Below are positions 35,805 to 45,534 of a DNA stretch of 64,000 nucleotides, piece after piece. The notes beneath the pieces are model-generated. The model was not told where the DNA came from and made no database searches. It saw nothing but the letters and a program-made list of their open reading frames with translations. Location of the stretch: assembly GCA_020205615.1 (NCBI GenBank), contig CM035151.1, positions 39,118,977 through 39,182,976 on the forward strand, written 5' to 3'. The stretch is from Panax quinquefolius (lineage: Eukaryota > Streptophyta > Magnoliopsida > Apiales > Araliaceae). Position 1 is the first letter of the stretch. Every line of letters begins with the position of its first letter. Both the position numbers and the translations under genes were made by a program.

Positions 35805-36985
35805 GAAATTGTTAGTATGATTATAAACAGGAACTGTGATTTGGTATAACCATGATCTTTGATGTTTCATGAAAGGACAGGTGATGAAAATTATCTTCGT
35901 CCTAGATGAGAAAAGGAATTTAGAATCACAATTATGATTATGAGTTATTCATATGATTGTGGAAAGAAACTGTTGATTGATGTTACAGGGATAAAACATT
36001 GTTGGTGGATTTTTAACATGGAGAAGATAATAGACTTTATGGTCTATTTGACTCTTCTAATGGATTGCTCGTTCCGCTGCAACTATGGTTGAAAAGTTTT
36101 ATCATCTACCATATGTTCTAAATCTCTGATTTATTACTGATAAAGGCTATTGATAATTTAATTATTTTTATTCATGATATTCTTTATTGGGCTAGTTGTG
36201 CTCACCCTTTTGCTTCACAATTCCTTTCAGGTAATAAGAGTGTAGCTGGGTCGAGCGAGGGTAACGGGGAAATAGAACGGTGGTCTCTAGCTGTGGAGGT
36301 TCTCCCTAAGCAGTATAGAAAGGTGTTGTATACATCATTTAGTAGTTATATTTGGTGAATCAAATAGGGTGAGGCGAACCCAACGTTGGAAGGGTGTTTT
36401 GCCACTATCATACAAAATGTCTAATGACATATAACCTCGTGTCATCATAAGATAGGGTTGTGCTCATCCACTTGCTGAGTATATTTATGAGCACTACCTA
36501 TATAATCTTGGTGTTTGTTTGAAGTATAATTCTCAATTTGAGACAGTGGAGATAATGATAAATCAAGAGAAGACTCACCATTGGGAAGAATATGATAGTA
36601 ATCTTCTCATTTTTCTTTGGGGTCTATTGGGTCAACCAAGGATAATTCTGTGGCCATATGATATCTATCATAACCTAGAAGCATGGCCTCCCATGTACAA
36701 AGGTTTCCTTGAGCACTTCCTAAAGATTTTAGTTTCTAAAACAGTTTTTGACTATACCTTTATGTAAGGTGTCATCATGAGGTGTCTTTGTCCACTACTG
36801 GGACATGTGTCACATTTGGTATATATTTGTATCCAAACTCACAGTATATGTGTTGTTATATTTTGCACGACAATAGTTGTAATAAAGTTGTAGTTGTTTT
36901 CTGTACCATGTATTTGGCGACTCAGAATGGGTTGGATGGAATGGACCTATTTTGGGGGTTGTCACATTGTACCTTTGATGTAGAG

Positions 36986-38145
36986 ATGAATTCGGCCTTA
37001 ATGGATATCCAGGATGACATTGAGGTGCCTCCAGAAATTCAAGAATGGGTCAATGACAAACCCAAACCCAACCTTGATCAAACCACTTCTTTCAATCTCG
37101 GAACCTTAGAAAGCCCTAAGTTAATCCAGATTGGTTCAGACCTTACCCCAAACCAACGGAATGACATGGTTACACTATTAACCCAATTCCAGGATGTGTT
37201 TGCATGGTCTCATGAAGACATGGTGGGTTTGTCCACTGACATTGTCCTTCATCGCCTTCCCATTAAAGAGGGATTTAAGCCAATCACAAAAAGCTCGGCG
37301 ATTGAAACCTGAGTGGAGTTTAAAAGTGAAAGAAGAAATTGTGAAACAATTTCAAGCCGGCATCATCATGTTGTCTACATATCCTGAATGGATATCCAAC
37401 ATCGTGCCCGTACCTAAACTTGGAGGGAAGGTGTGAGTTTGCGTGGATTATCGGGACTTGAATAAAGCTTGTTTAAAAGATAGCTTTCCCGTGCCATTTA
37501 TCCACATTCTCATTGAAAATCTTTGCATGATTTGACATGTACTCCTTTGCTGATTGCTTTGCGGGGTACCATCAGATCATGGTTGCCGAGGAAGATCTTG
37601 AGAAGACTGCTTTAATCACTCCTTGGGGAACTTTTTGCTATAGACGGTTGTCATTCGACCTCATCAATGCCGGAGCTACCTATCAACGAGCTATGATGGC
37701 TCTTTTCCATGACTTAATGCATAAAGAGATTGAGATATACGTGGATGACATCATTGTCAAGTCCCGGAAGGAAGATGACCATCTAGACCATCTCAGAAAG
37801 TTGTTCAACAGGTTGCGTAAGTACAACTTGAAGTTGAATCCAACTAAGTCGCCTTTGGCGTCAAGTCGAAAGCAAGTTGCTAGGATTTCTAATCGACCAC
37901 AAAAGGGATTGAATCGATCCTACCAAAATCCAAGCCATCACGGAAATGCCCATTCCTCGAGATGAGAAGGAAATACGGGGATTTTTGGGAAGGATCAACT
38001 CATCATCGTGATTTATCTCTAACTCACAAAGAACTCACGTGAGCCAATCTTCAAGTTATTAAGGAAGAACTCCTCCATGAAATGGAATGATGAGTGCCAG
38101 AATGCCTTCCTTACGATCAAGAAATAGCTAGTCAAAGCTCCCGTC
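36986..38145 (+). pseudogene. Ogre/Tat reverse transcriptase
   Basis: From ATG 36986 (MNSALMDIQDDIEVPPEIQE) the linker leads to FQDVFAWSHEDMVGLSTDIV. A frame shift near 37290 continues to EEIVKQFQAGIIMLSTYPEW, ISNIVPVPKLGGKV, then a TGA and VCVDYRDLNKAC. The second half is open at 37537-37965: FADCFAGYHQI, EKTALITPWGTFCYRRLSFD, NAGATYQRAMMALFHDLMHK, the catalytic YVDDIIVKSR and the thumb LFNRLRKYNLKLNPTKS. A fragment MPIPRDEKEIRGFLGRINS follows in another frame at about 37948. It would synthesise element cDNA. At least two stops and two frame shifts inactivate it. Confidence 0.9.
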
Positions 38146-38870
38146 TTGGTACCACCCAGGGATGATGTTCCCCTGTTCATGTATTTGTCTGTAAGTGACA
38201 ACGCCATGGGCTACATGCTGGGACAGAAAGACGATAGAGGCCAAGAACGAGCCATCTATTACCTCAGCAAAAGGTTCAGCAGCAGTGAACACAAGTACAC
38301 TCTGATCAAGAAGACGTGTTGTGCTTTAGCATAGGCTTCCATGAGGTTACAGCATTACCTACATGGTCACATAACCCATCTCATATTCCGCGTGGATCCT
38401 CTCAAATACGTGTTTAACAAACACATGTTGAATTGCCGGCTGTCTAGATGGCAGTTGTTCCTATAACAATTTGACATCGTATATGTGACTCAAAAGTCCA
38501 TTAAAGGTCAAGGAATCGCGGATCAACTAGCCGCCGCACCTTCAGGGGATTTCAAACCTTTGGAAACATATTTCCCCGATGAAGGAGTTATGACAATACA
38601 GCAACACCCTCAGTACGACACGTGCCAATCATGGAAGATGTATTTTGATGGAGCTGTTAATATGGAAGGTTACGGAGCTGGGCGCGATTCTAGTATCGAT
38701 ATGGGGAGCGATATCCGTCGTAGTCAAATTACAGTTTGTCAGCACCAATAATACGGCTGAGTATGAAGGCTGTCTCATGGGGCTAAAACTTGCCCGTTCA
38801 ATGGGCATCAAGCGGTTAACTGTCATTGGAGATTCGGAGTTGGTAATTAGACATTCCACCTGAATCTATC
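38146..38870 (+). pseudogene. Two successive RNase H domains
   Basis: The first, RT-attached domain is at 38146-38334 (PLFMYLSVSDNAMGYMLG, AIYYLSKRFSSSEHKYTLIK). The second starts near 38630 with KMYFDGAVNMEGYGAG and, after a frame shift, continues as VSTNNTAEYEGCLMGLKLAR and KRLTVIGDSELVI to a TGA near 38861. DGA, AEYE and GDSELV hold three of the acidic residues of an RNase H active site. The fourth (VDALATL) falls in the next stretch near 38980. Carrying a second, archaeal-type RNase H is characteristic of the Tat lineage. Both copies are interrupted. Confidence 0.85.
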
Positions 38871-39215
38871 AAACCAAGGAACTACATTTCTTTGCCTTAC
38901 CATCTGGCGGAGTTTTGAAGATAACTTTGAGTTCAAGAAATCTCCTTTCTACATGTTCCTCGTAATAGGAATGATTTCGTGGATGCATTAGCAACTTTGG
39001 CCTCCTTGATTCACATATCAGACAAGGAACACTTGCCAAGCGTCACAATTTCCCTGCACAAGGCCCCAACCTATGGGAATTACGTTGGAGAAGTATCGGA
39101 CGAGCTACCTCCCTTCCAACCTCCTTGGTATCAGCATATCAAGTAATATCTGCAAGATGGATCTACATCTGCTGAGGCGAGCCTGACTGAGAAAAGGCGG
39201 ATCCATCGAATTGCT

Positions 39216-40373
39216 ATGAAATTCTACCTGAGTGGAGATGTGCTCTACAAAAGAGATGCAGGATTAGGTCTCCTCAGATGTTTAGACAAAGATCAAGCCC
39301 AGAGGCTTATGAATGAAATCCATGGTGAAGTCTGTGGCCCCCACATGAGTGGCTCCCTCCTTGTCAAGAAGGTCCTTAAGATAGGACATTACTGGCTATC
39401 TCTCAAAGCTAATTGCAACGACCACGTTAAAAGATGCTATCAGTGTCAGATTCATGGAAATGCTTTACACGCCCCCCCACGGGAGCTCCACAATATGAGT
39501 TTGCCTTGGCCCTTCTCAATGTGGGGAATGGACGTTATCGGGCCCATTAAGCCTAAAGCCAGTAATGGCCACCGATTTACCTTCACCATGATCGACTACT
39601 TCACCAAGTGGGTAGAAGCAGCCTCCTTCCCCAGGGTTACTAAAGAAGTAATCATTGCTTTCATCAGAAACAATGTCGTTTGTCGATATAGACAACCAGA
39701 GGTGATTGTGTCAGACAATGCAAAAAACCTCAACAACAAAATGATGGAGGAATTATGCAGTAAATTCCACATCAAACATTTTAACTCTGTCATCTATCGT
39801 CCGAAGATGAACGGTGCTGTTGAGGCGGCTAACAAAAATATCAAGAAGATTATGCAAAAGATGTCAGCCAACCACAAAGATTGGCCTGACCTATTGCCTC
39901 TGACTCTGTTAGCCTACAGGACCACAATTCGTACTTCAACTAGGGCAACCCCCTACGCTTTAACCTATGGGATGGAAGCAGTGCTCCCCATAGAAGTTGA
40001 GATGGAATCTGTCAGAGTGTTGATCGACGCTCAGCTGGATGAAAACCAATGGGTACAAGACAGGTATCACCAATTGTCTCTGATAGTCGAAAGGCGAACC
40101 GCGGCTATCTTCCATAGTCAGCTATATCAGCAAAGGATCGCCAGATCCTACAACAAAAAAGTTTGGCTACGGCAATTTAAACAACATGACTTGGTTCTGA
40201 AGAAGATTCTTGACAACCAAGATCAGGCCAAAGGAAAATTTGCTCCTAACTGGGAAGGCTCGTTTATTGTCAAAGAAGTATTGACAGGAGCCGCTCTCAT
40301 ATTGCAAGAAATGGACGGCAATGAATTTCCACAACTCATCAACTCGGACACCGTGAAACGGTATTACGTCTGA
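39216..40373 (+). CDS. Ogre/Tat integrase, longest intact frame in the window
   Basis: An open frame of 385 residues. N-terminal zinc-binding part: EIHGEVCGPHMSG, IGHYWLSLKANCNDHVKRCY and CQIHG (two His, two Cys). The catalytic core has the three acidic residues in GMDVIGPI, VIVSDNAKNL and NGAVEAANKN, a D,D-35-E-type set. The C-terminal part contains NKKVWLRQFKQHDLVLKKIL and KFAPNWEGSFIVKEVLTGAA, the GPY/F-like region (GS in place of GP), ending ...DTVKRYYV. The stretch before the ATG (about 39070-39215) also encodes related residues with one stop, so in the polyprotein the domain starts upstream. It would insert element cDNA into the genome. Confidence 0.92.
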   Translation: MKFYLSGDVLYKRDAGLGLLRCLDKDQAQRLMNEIHGEVCGPHMSGSLLVKKVLKIGHYWLSLKANCNDHVKRCYQCQIHGNALHAPPRELHNMSLPWPFSMWGMDVIGPIKPKASNGHRFTFTMIDYFTKWVEAASFPRVTKEVIIAFIRNNVVCRYRQPEVIVSDNAKNLNNKMMEELCSKFHIKHFNSVIYRPKMNGAVEAANKNIKKIMQKMSANHKDWPDLLPLTLLAYRTTIRTSTRATPYALTYGMEAVLPIEVEMESVRVLIDAQLDENQWVQDRYHQLSLIVERRTAAIFHSQLYQQRIARSYNKKVWLRQFKQHDLVLKKILDNQDQAKGKFAPNWEGSFIVKEVLTGAALILQEMDGNEFPQLINSDTVKRYYV

Positions 40374-40714
40374 AGTAACCAGCAAACACCTTGGTGTGTC
40401 ATCATCAGGTCACCAGTCATTCCGGTTCTTTAACCCTTTACCGCATACAACTTATCTACACTTTGCCCCTCAGGGAAACATACTCTTCAAGCCAGCAGCC
40501 TGACTTTTTCCTTTGCGCTCATACAACTTAGGTCATCCCACCGCGGATTGAACCTCTTGCGTTTGCAGCTTGCCTACCCATACATGGGATCAAACTTCTC
40601 GTACCTGCAGTTTATCCTCAACCTAGGATTAAACTTTCTCTCCCCGCACTCTGACCTGCACATGGGATTACGTTTTCTTCTTGCCCTGAGGGGCGAAATA
40701 CGTCGACCTAATCT

Positions 40715-41190
40715 CCTCTTCAATAGGAGTACGTAGGCAACCATTTCATATGGCCCGGTCGCAATAAAACAAAAACAACAAAAACATTTCTACCCTCTTC
40801 TCCTTACAAAAATAAAAACCACCAAAAACATTCCTACACCATGTCAGCCATATACAACGTTGAACCTCTTACCCCAGGTTCGAACTACGCAGACCTGATC
40901 TCCTCTTCAATAGGAGTACGTGGGCAACCATTCATGGTACGGTCTCACCCCCTACCAAAACACAAACCATTATCAATGGGTATTGGGATACTCTTTCAAT
41001 CCATTACATGTCATTCAGCTTCAGAGCAAAGGGATGGAATTACCTGAACTCCTCCCAAATAGGAGATTCGGCGACCATCTAAGCTGCGGTCCTACCTCGA
41101 AGAGCAATGCTAAACCATAAGAGGTGGTATTAACTAGGCTTCTCCTAAATAGAAGTACTGGCAACCATCTGTGGTGCGGTCAATCTCAGA
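40715..41190 (+). repeat. Degenerate repeats with a CTCCT...AGGAG hairpin after integrase
   Basis: Four related units occur near 40708, 40898, 41048 and 41138. Each holds a short inverted repeat of the type ctcctcttcaataggag, then tacgt-ggcaaccat and a g-tgcggtc ending. They lie between the integrase stop and the 3' end of the antisense genes. The same set, inverted, is at about 61680-62165 in element B. Confidence 0.8.
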
Positions 41191-41518
41191 GAGGAAAGCC
41201 ACACTCTTTTCCACATTTTCATCCAGAAACAAGTTCCAAGACACCAAAGATGACAGGGATACATAGATCGATGATCCATTCTGAACTATCCAGAGACAGC
41301 TCAATGTCCATCCACCAAGGAAGAATTCAGAATACATCAAGATCACAAGCCCTGAGGCAGCATGCAAAATATCAAGCAAATAGCAAGGCAAATCTAAAAG
41401 GGAAGTGATCCAAAAAATATATTTCCCTGTCATATATAATGTTGTTTGGTATATATACAATGTGAACTGTACATGACAAAATGGCTAAGCTAGTCTGTGC
41501 AGGTAAATACAAGCTCAT

Positions 41519-43196
41519 CTACAAATTAGGGTACATGCGAGCTAGCAAGACCAACATGGCATCCCTCTCAGATGAAGGAGGTAAAGCTGTAGTCTCTTGG
41601 ATAAGAATATCCACACAACCTAACAGATCTGTAGCCATCTGCATAATGACCATATGCTCATCGATATAAGCGCTCATCTCTGCGATCATACCAGTGGTAA
41701 GGGACCTCGCTGCAATACTATCTATGATAGCCACATCCCGGGCAGATATAGCACTATCTCGCTCAACTATCACTGCGTCTCTGTCTAACATGGCCTCGAC
41801 CCGCTCAACAACAGTGGCATCTCTACGAGCTAATGCCTCGTCTCTCTCTAGTAGAGCGGCGTCCCTCACATCAAGAGCAGTCGACATCATAGATCGAATC
41901 TGGTCTCTCTCAAAGGTCATCAGATGAAGACTCTACTCTAAATACTGTGCCGAGTGCTGGATCACAAAAGTACTGGTACTAGGAGAATCCGGAAGAAATG
42001 CTGGCAACCCAACAGCGGTATCCTCCTCGATGTAGGTATCAATGTCCTCTATAGGCTCTACATCATCTAACTCAATCTCCGGTACTGCAAATACTGCTGC
42101 GGCCGATAAAACCTCCGTCTCCATCCATGCGAGTACTCTGCGGAATAACCGGACGACCGGGCGGGGAAAAGCAGCTAGCTCACGCTGATCCCAGCAAGCG
42201 TATACACGAGATCGGTCCTCGGCTGAGAGGTATCGAGAAGCTGAGCGCTGACCTGCCGCCCCCTCGAAAGGATGAAAATCCTGGAACTGGTCAAACTGCG
42301 ACATCACGGCCAATGGATGATAAGTCGTCACGCCCCTCAAGCCAGCCAAAGGGAGGAAATCCATGCCCGTAGCATGAGTAATGAAGCTGTATGGTGAGCA
42401 AAACCCCGAGCACAGCAATATGCTAAATGGATCTCTGATATCTGCCAAAAATGCGAACCAGGACTGAGCATCTACACACTCCGATGGCTGAAAGGAATAC
42501 GACATAGCCACCTCATGGGAGAAGCAATACCCGTGCCGTCTAAGGGTACCAACCGGTCGTAAGTGTGATATAAACCACACATACAAAGATGATAGAACTC
42601 CCAAAGAAACACGCTTGATTTAAATCTTTATGATGAGATCTTGATCGCAGGGTCTCTGCTACGATCATAGGTACAACGGTACGACCCTCCCTGAGAGCTC
42701 TCACGGCCATGATAACTCCTATGTCTATCTCATCCATGTATCGCGATATATACACGTATGACAGTACACATAGCATCAGTACATCAACTCTGGCCAAACG
42801 CCAATGATCCTCCGATACGGTGAAATCCCCTGAATGTCGTGAGTAGCTATCCTCCGCACCAAATCTATCATACAGAAAACGCTGAGAGATCACGTGGCCA
42901 GATGTCAGCTCATCCTGCACTACTCTGCGCCTCAATCCTGTGAGAGTCATGAATCGTCTACTCATGTCTCCCAAAGCCATGTGTACGCAAGGTCGGTCTA
43001 GGGGCAGCATCGTCAAACGGGCATACTCCTCCAGAGTAGGAGTCAACTCATGGGTACAAAAGCGAAATACACCCTTATCGGTAGCCGATGCTCTATCATC
43101 CCGTCCACGAATCCTGCGCAGAACACGAAATACCAACAGAGTCATGGTATGTCTTGCGGCAACAAATCTCTGATCACCACAATACGGCGGTGACAT
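41519..43196 (-). pseudogene. Antisense gene 2 of element A: DUF7745-like protein with coiled-coil tail
   Basis: Proposed start ATG 43196 (MSPPYCGDQRFVAARHTMTL). Family-like segments: HELTPTLEEYARLTMLPLDR; DVLMLCVLSYVYISRYMDEI; IVAETLRS; then after a +1 frame shift near 42570 LYVWFISHLRPVGTL, CSPYSFITHATGMDFLPLAG and LRGVTTYHPLAVMSQFDQF. These match the DUF7745 pattern as I remember it (TPTLEEY...LLxYGLxLFP...KWFISHL). The acidic end EDIDTYIEEDTAVGLPAF leads to an in-frame TAG (41933-41935) and then 41920-41519, whose repeated ERD/ARD units (ERDEALARRDATVVE...) suggest a coiled coil. Function is unknown. It lies opposite to gag-pol, between integrase and the 3' LTR. The upstream frame 43363-43142 may be a lost exon. 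Confidence 0.75.
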
Positions 43197-43563
43197 GCAA
43201 TCGTATTCACGATCGATCGCATACCCAATGCCACCAGCGACGGTGGGGTATGATCTATACGGCTAATCGTCAAGAAGACATCTGCGTGGCGAGTGTCATA
43301 AGACCATCCAGGGTCAATGCCGAATATCTCTCGACATACATACATATGCATAACATGATACATGCATAACAGATAATGGATGACAATATGATATAAGGAA
43401 TGAAAAACGGTGCATACATTCCTAAATATATCATCATCTAATACATCAGCTCTATACAGCTACAAGTACATAAAAATGGGGCACAGACGCCCTACTACTA
43501 ACAGAGGCCTATTAAAAGATATAGCGAGAATGGGGAACAATTTCAAAATCTAACAGAGGCCTA

Positions 43564-45534
43564 TCAAAAGATATAACGAGAATATACATCAGAAAAAGAC
43601 CAGGGTCTCGATGTCCACATCCTCAATCCTGTCCACTGATGTAACTCCTCCTGAGTCACTGGATCTCTATCAATAGGGATATCAGGCCTATAAAGGGGAG
43701 GATCTACGCCGGCAAAACCAAATGGGTCGTCTGAGGGGCCAGCACCTGAGTTGGAAGGAACAAATGTCTCCGCTTCTGCTGGATCTCTACCCAAATTCCG
43801 AATAAATATGTGTGCCTGATCCAACTGTAGGGTTAAACTATCAATCTGGGTCAGATGAGTCGGAGCTCGGACAAAAGCTACCCAATTCGTCATCATCAAA
43901 GATCCTGGAACCATGTCCCCCATAAACTGTGTGGCACGGATCGGGCCCCAATAATACTGAGGAGCCACCAAATTTGAATATCTCCTGAGTACATGGACCC
44001 TCTGATAAATTAAAACCGTTAACTCCCAACAATGGAATATCAGTGGCGGGTGACTGTGATACAGGCCAATGATGCCTGACAGGAGGCAAGATCGGTATGC
44101 GAATCTCCCCTGTGGTGCTTCTAATAGCACGCTCTCCTAAATAGAGCTCCCAACCTCCATCTATGAAGAGAGGAAATCTCCGGGTGGAAATCAAATACTC
44201 TACTCCAGTAGGGTATCCATCCTCAAAACCGATGGTCAAATGATCCCCTGAGTTTGGAAGCCATGTGATGGCGTCAGCCGTCAGCAACTCCAGCTGCATA
44301 CGGTAATGAGCGAAGCCCTCAGATATAGGGACCTCTGGCAAAATAGAATGGTGCCATCGTCATCCTCGTGAATAGGTATCTAAGCCTAACACACTCACAA
44401 GACGCAAACATGGAAGCCTCTCATAGGCCCAAAACTGCCAACACAATGACAAAACATCTGCTATCAGTAAACACTCTTAACCTGTGAAAGGAAAAAGGCA
44501 AGAGAAATACTCACCAGCAGAAACGGGTAAAATCCTAGCCAAGCCTCGGTCAAACCACAGCGAGCGTACGCACGCATGCCCCGGAGGAAATAGGCAAAGG
44601 TGTAAGAGCCCCAATCGTACTCTCTATACGGTCCACATCGCGCGTGGCGCCGACGAGCGAAAGATACTGTGGAAGAGTTATCTGCTATGAAGCGACCTCA
44701 AATGATTATCGAAACAATCGCCGCAGAACGCGATCCCCGATCCTCGACATCATCGGCATGGGCTCACTCAATAGCCCTTTCATAACATCTCGCCCTCAAA
44801 GGACACGAACAGACGATCCCCCTTTGGCGCACCGTCGGAACTCCTAACAAGGACGGGATGACAGTAGGGGTGATATTCGCCATGCAAGGCACTGGCTCCC
44901 CTCCAAACTCCATACCTGTGATAAATCGCCAATCCATAGGCGTTATCATCACCTCACAATCCAGTAGGTGGAGTGACTGAGTCTGATGAAACCATCGCTC
45001 AGACAATGCCCTGAGGTAACCCCAGGGACAACGACGGGGAAGGATGGAGAAAAATGCCCCAAATCCGCAATCATGCACTACTGCTCTATAATCAGGATGA
45101 AGCGCCTGGTACATGGAGTGGATGCCAAACCAGTTTCCCCGAGGCTGTGTAAAACCTGGAACCTGCATGAAGTGCAGATCAACATCAGAACCCTTTTAAT
45201 CCTCATCAATAGGAAAGAAGGAAGATAAAGTCTAACTTCATACCTTGTTAACATGAAAGTACATCGATGGGTGTCTACCCAAATCACCTAGCAACTTTAG
45301 GTTCACCACCTGGATGCTCGGGAGCTCCCTACGAGGGATATGGGCAGCAGGAGCGGGATCCTCAATATCCACCTCCTCATCCTCGACGTCTAGAACCTCT
45401 ACCTGGATTGGACGAATCACAGCCTCCACCAACCGATGAGGCTGTCTGACAGAACGGGGACGAGGCACTTCAGAAGCCCTCCGCCGTACGCCAGAAGCGA
45501 TCCTATAGGAACTGTTTGGCTGATCCGAATCCAT
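43564..45534 (-). pseudogene. Antisense gene 1 of element A: plant mobile domain (PMD) protein, three exons
   Basis: Exon 1 runs from ATG 45534 to 45244 (97 codons, ends AAG). Intron 1 (45243-45163, 81 bp) has GTATGA...ATGCAG borders. Exon 2 starts 45162 in the same frame (VPGFTQPRGNWFGIHSMYQA; ALSERWFHQTQSLHLLDCEV; MITPMDWRFITGMEFGGEPV), which is the PMD pattern, and ends at 44515. Intron 2 (44514-44435, 80 bp) has GTGAGT...TTGGCAG borders. Exon 3 starts 44434 (FWAYERLPCLRLVSVLGLDT), again PMD-like, and continues past FAHYRMQLELLTADAITWLP and TIGFEDGYPTGVEYLISTRR to about 43564. Lesions: an indel near 44830 that shifts exon 2, a stop in exon 3 near 44370, and later frame changes. PMD proteins are plant proteins often carried by transposons; the role here is unknown. 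Confidence 0.8.

Larger units (their letters stand above)
33737..36966 (+). mobile_element. Solo LTR of the chromovirus-like family inside element A
   Basis: TGTAAGACCCCGAATTTT...TTGGGGGTTGTCACA, flanked by the perfect TSD TTGTA (33732-33736 and 36967-36971). The U3 block is at about 34305-34400, the TATA box at 34908-34915, a CT-rich leader at 34956-34980, tandem ttactattcacgag-type repeats at about 35228-35390 and hairpin units at 35575-35804. Towards its end an unrelated-looking stretch (about 36360-36780, with ggcgaacccaacgttggaag) suggests a further small insertion or rearrangement. It most likely arose by recombination between the two LTRs of a former complete element. Confidence 0.9.
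33541..36985 (+). other. Putative Ogre intron between protease and RT, expanded by a solo LTR
   Basis: Ogre elements are known for a spliced intron between the protease and RT domains. Here coding similarity stops near 33535 and starts again at 36986. Possible borders are a GTAAATTC donor at about 33533 and a GATGTAG acceptor ending at about 36983. Without the inserted solo LTR (33737-36966 plus 5-bp TSD) the gap is only about 215 bp of AT-rich non-coding DNA. The borders are a guess from the sequence. Confidence 0.5.

Noticed and set aside
40374..41480. Possible host gene between integrase and the antisense genes (several short plus frames)
   Set aside because: Frames are short, not conserved in element B, and overlap the stem-loop repeats.
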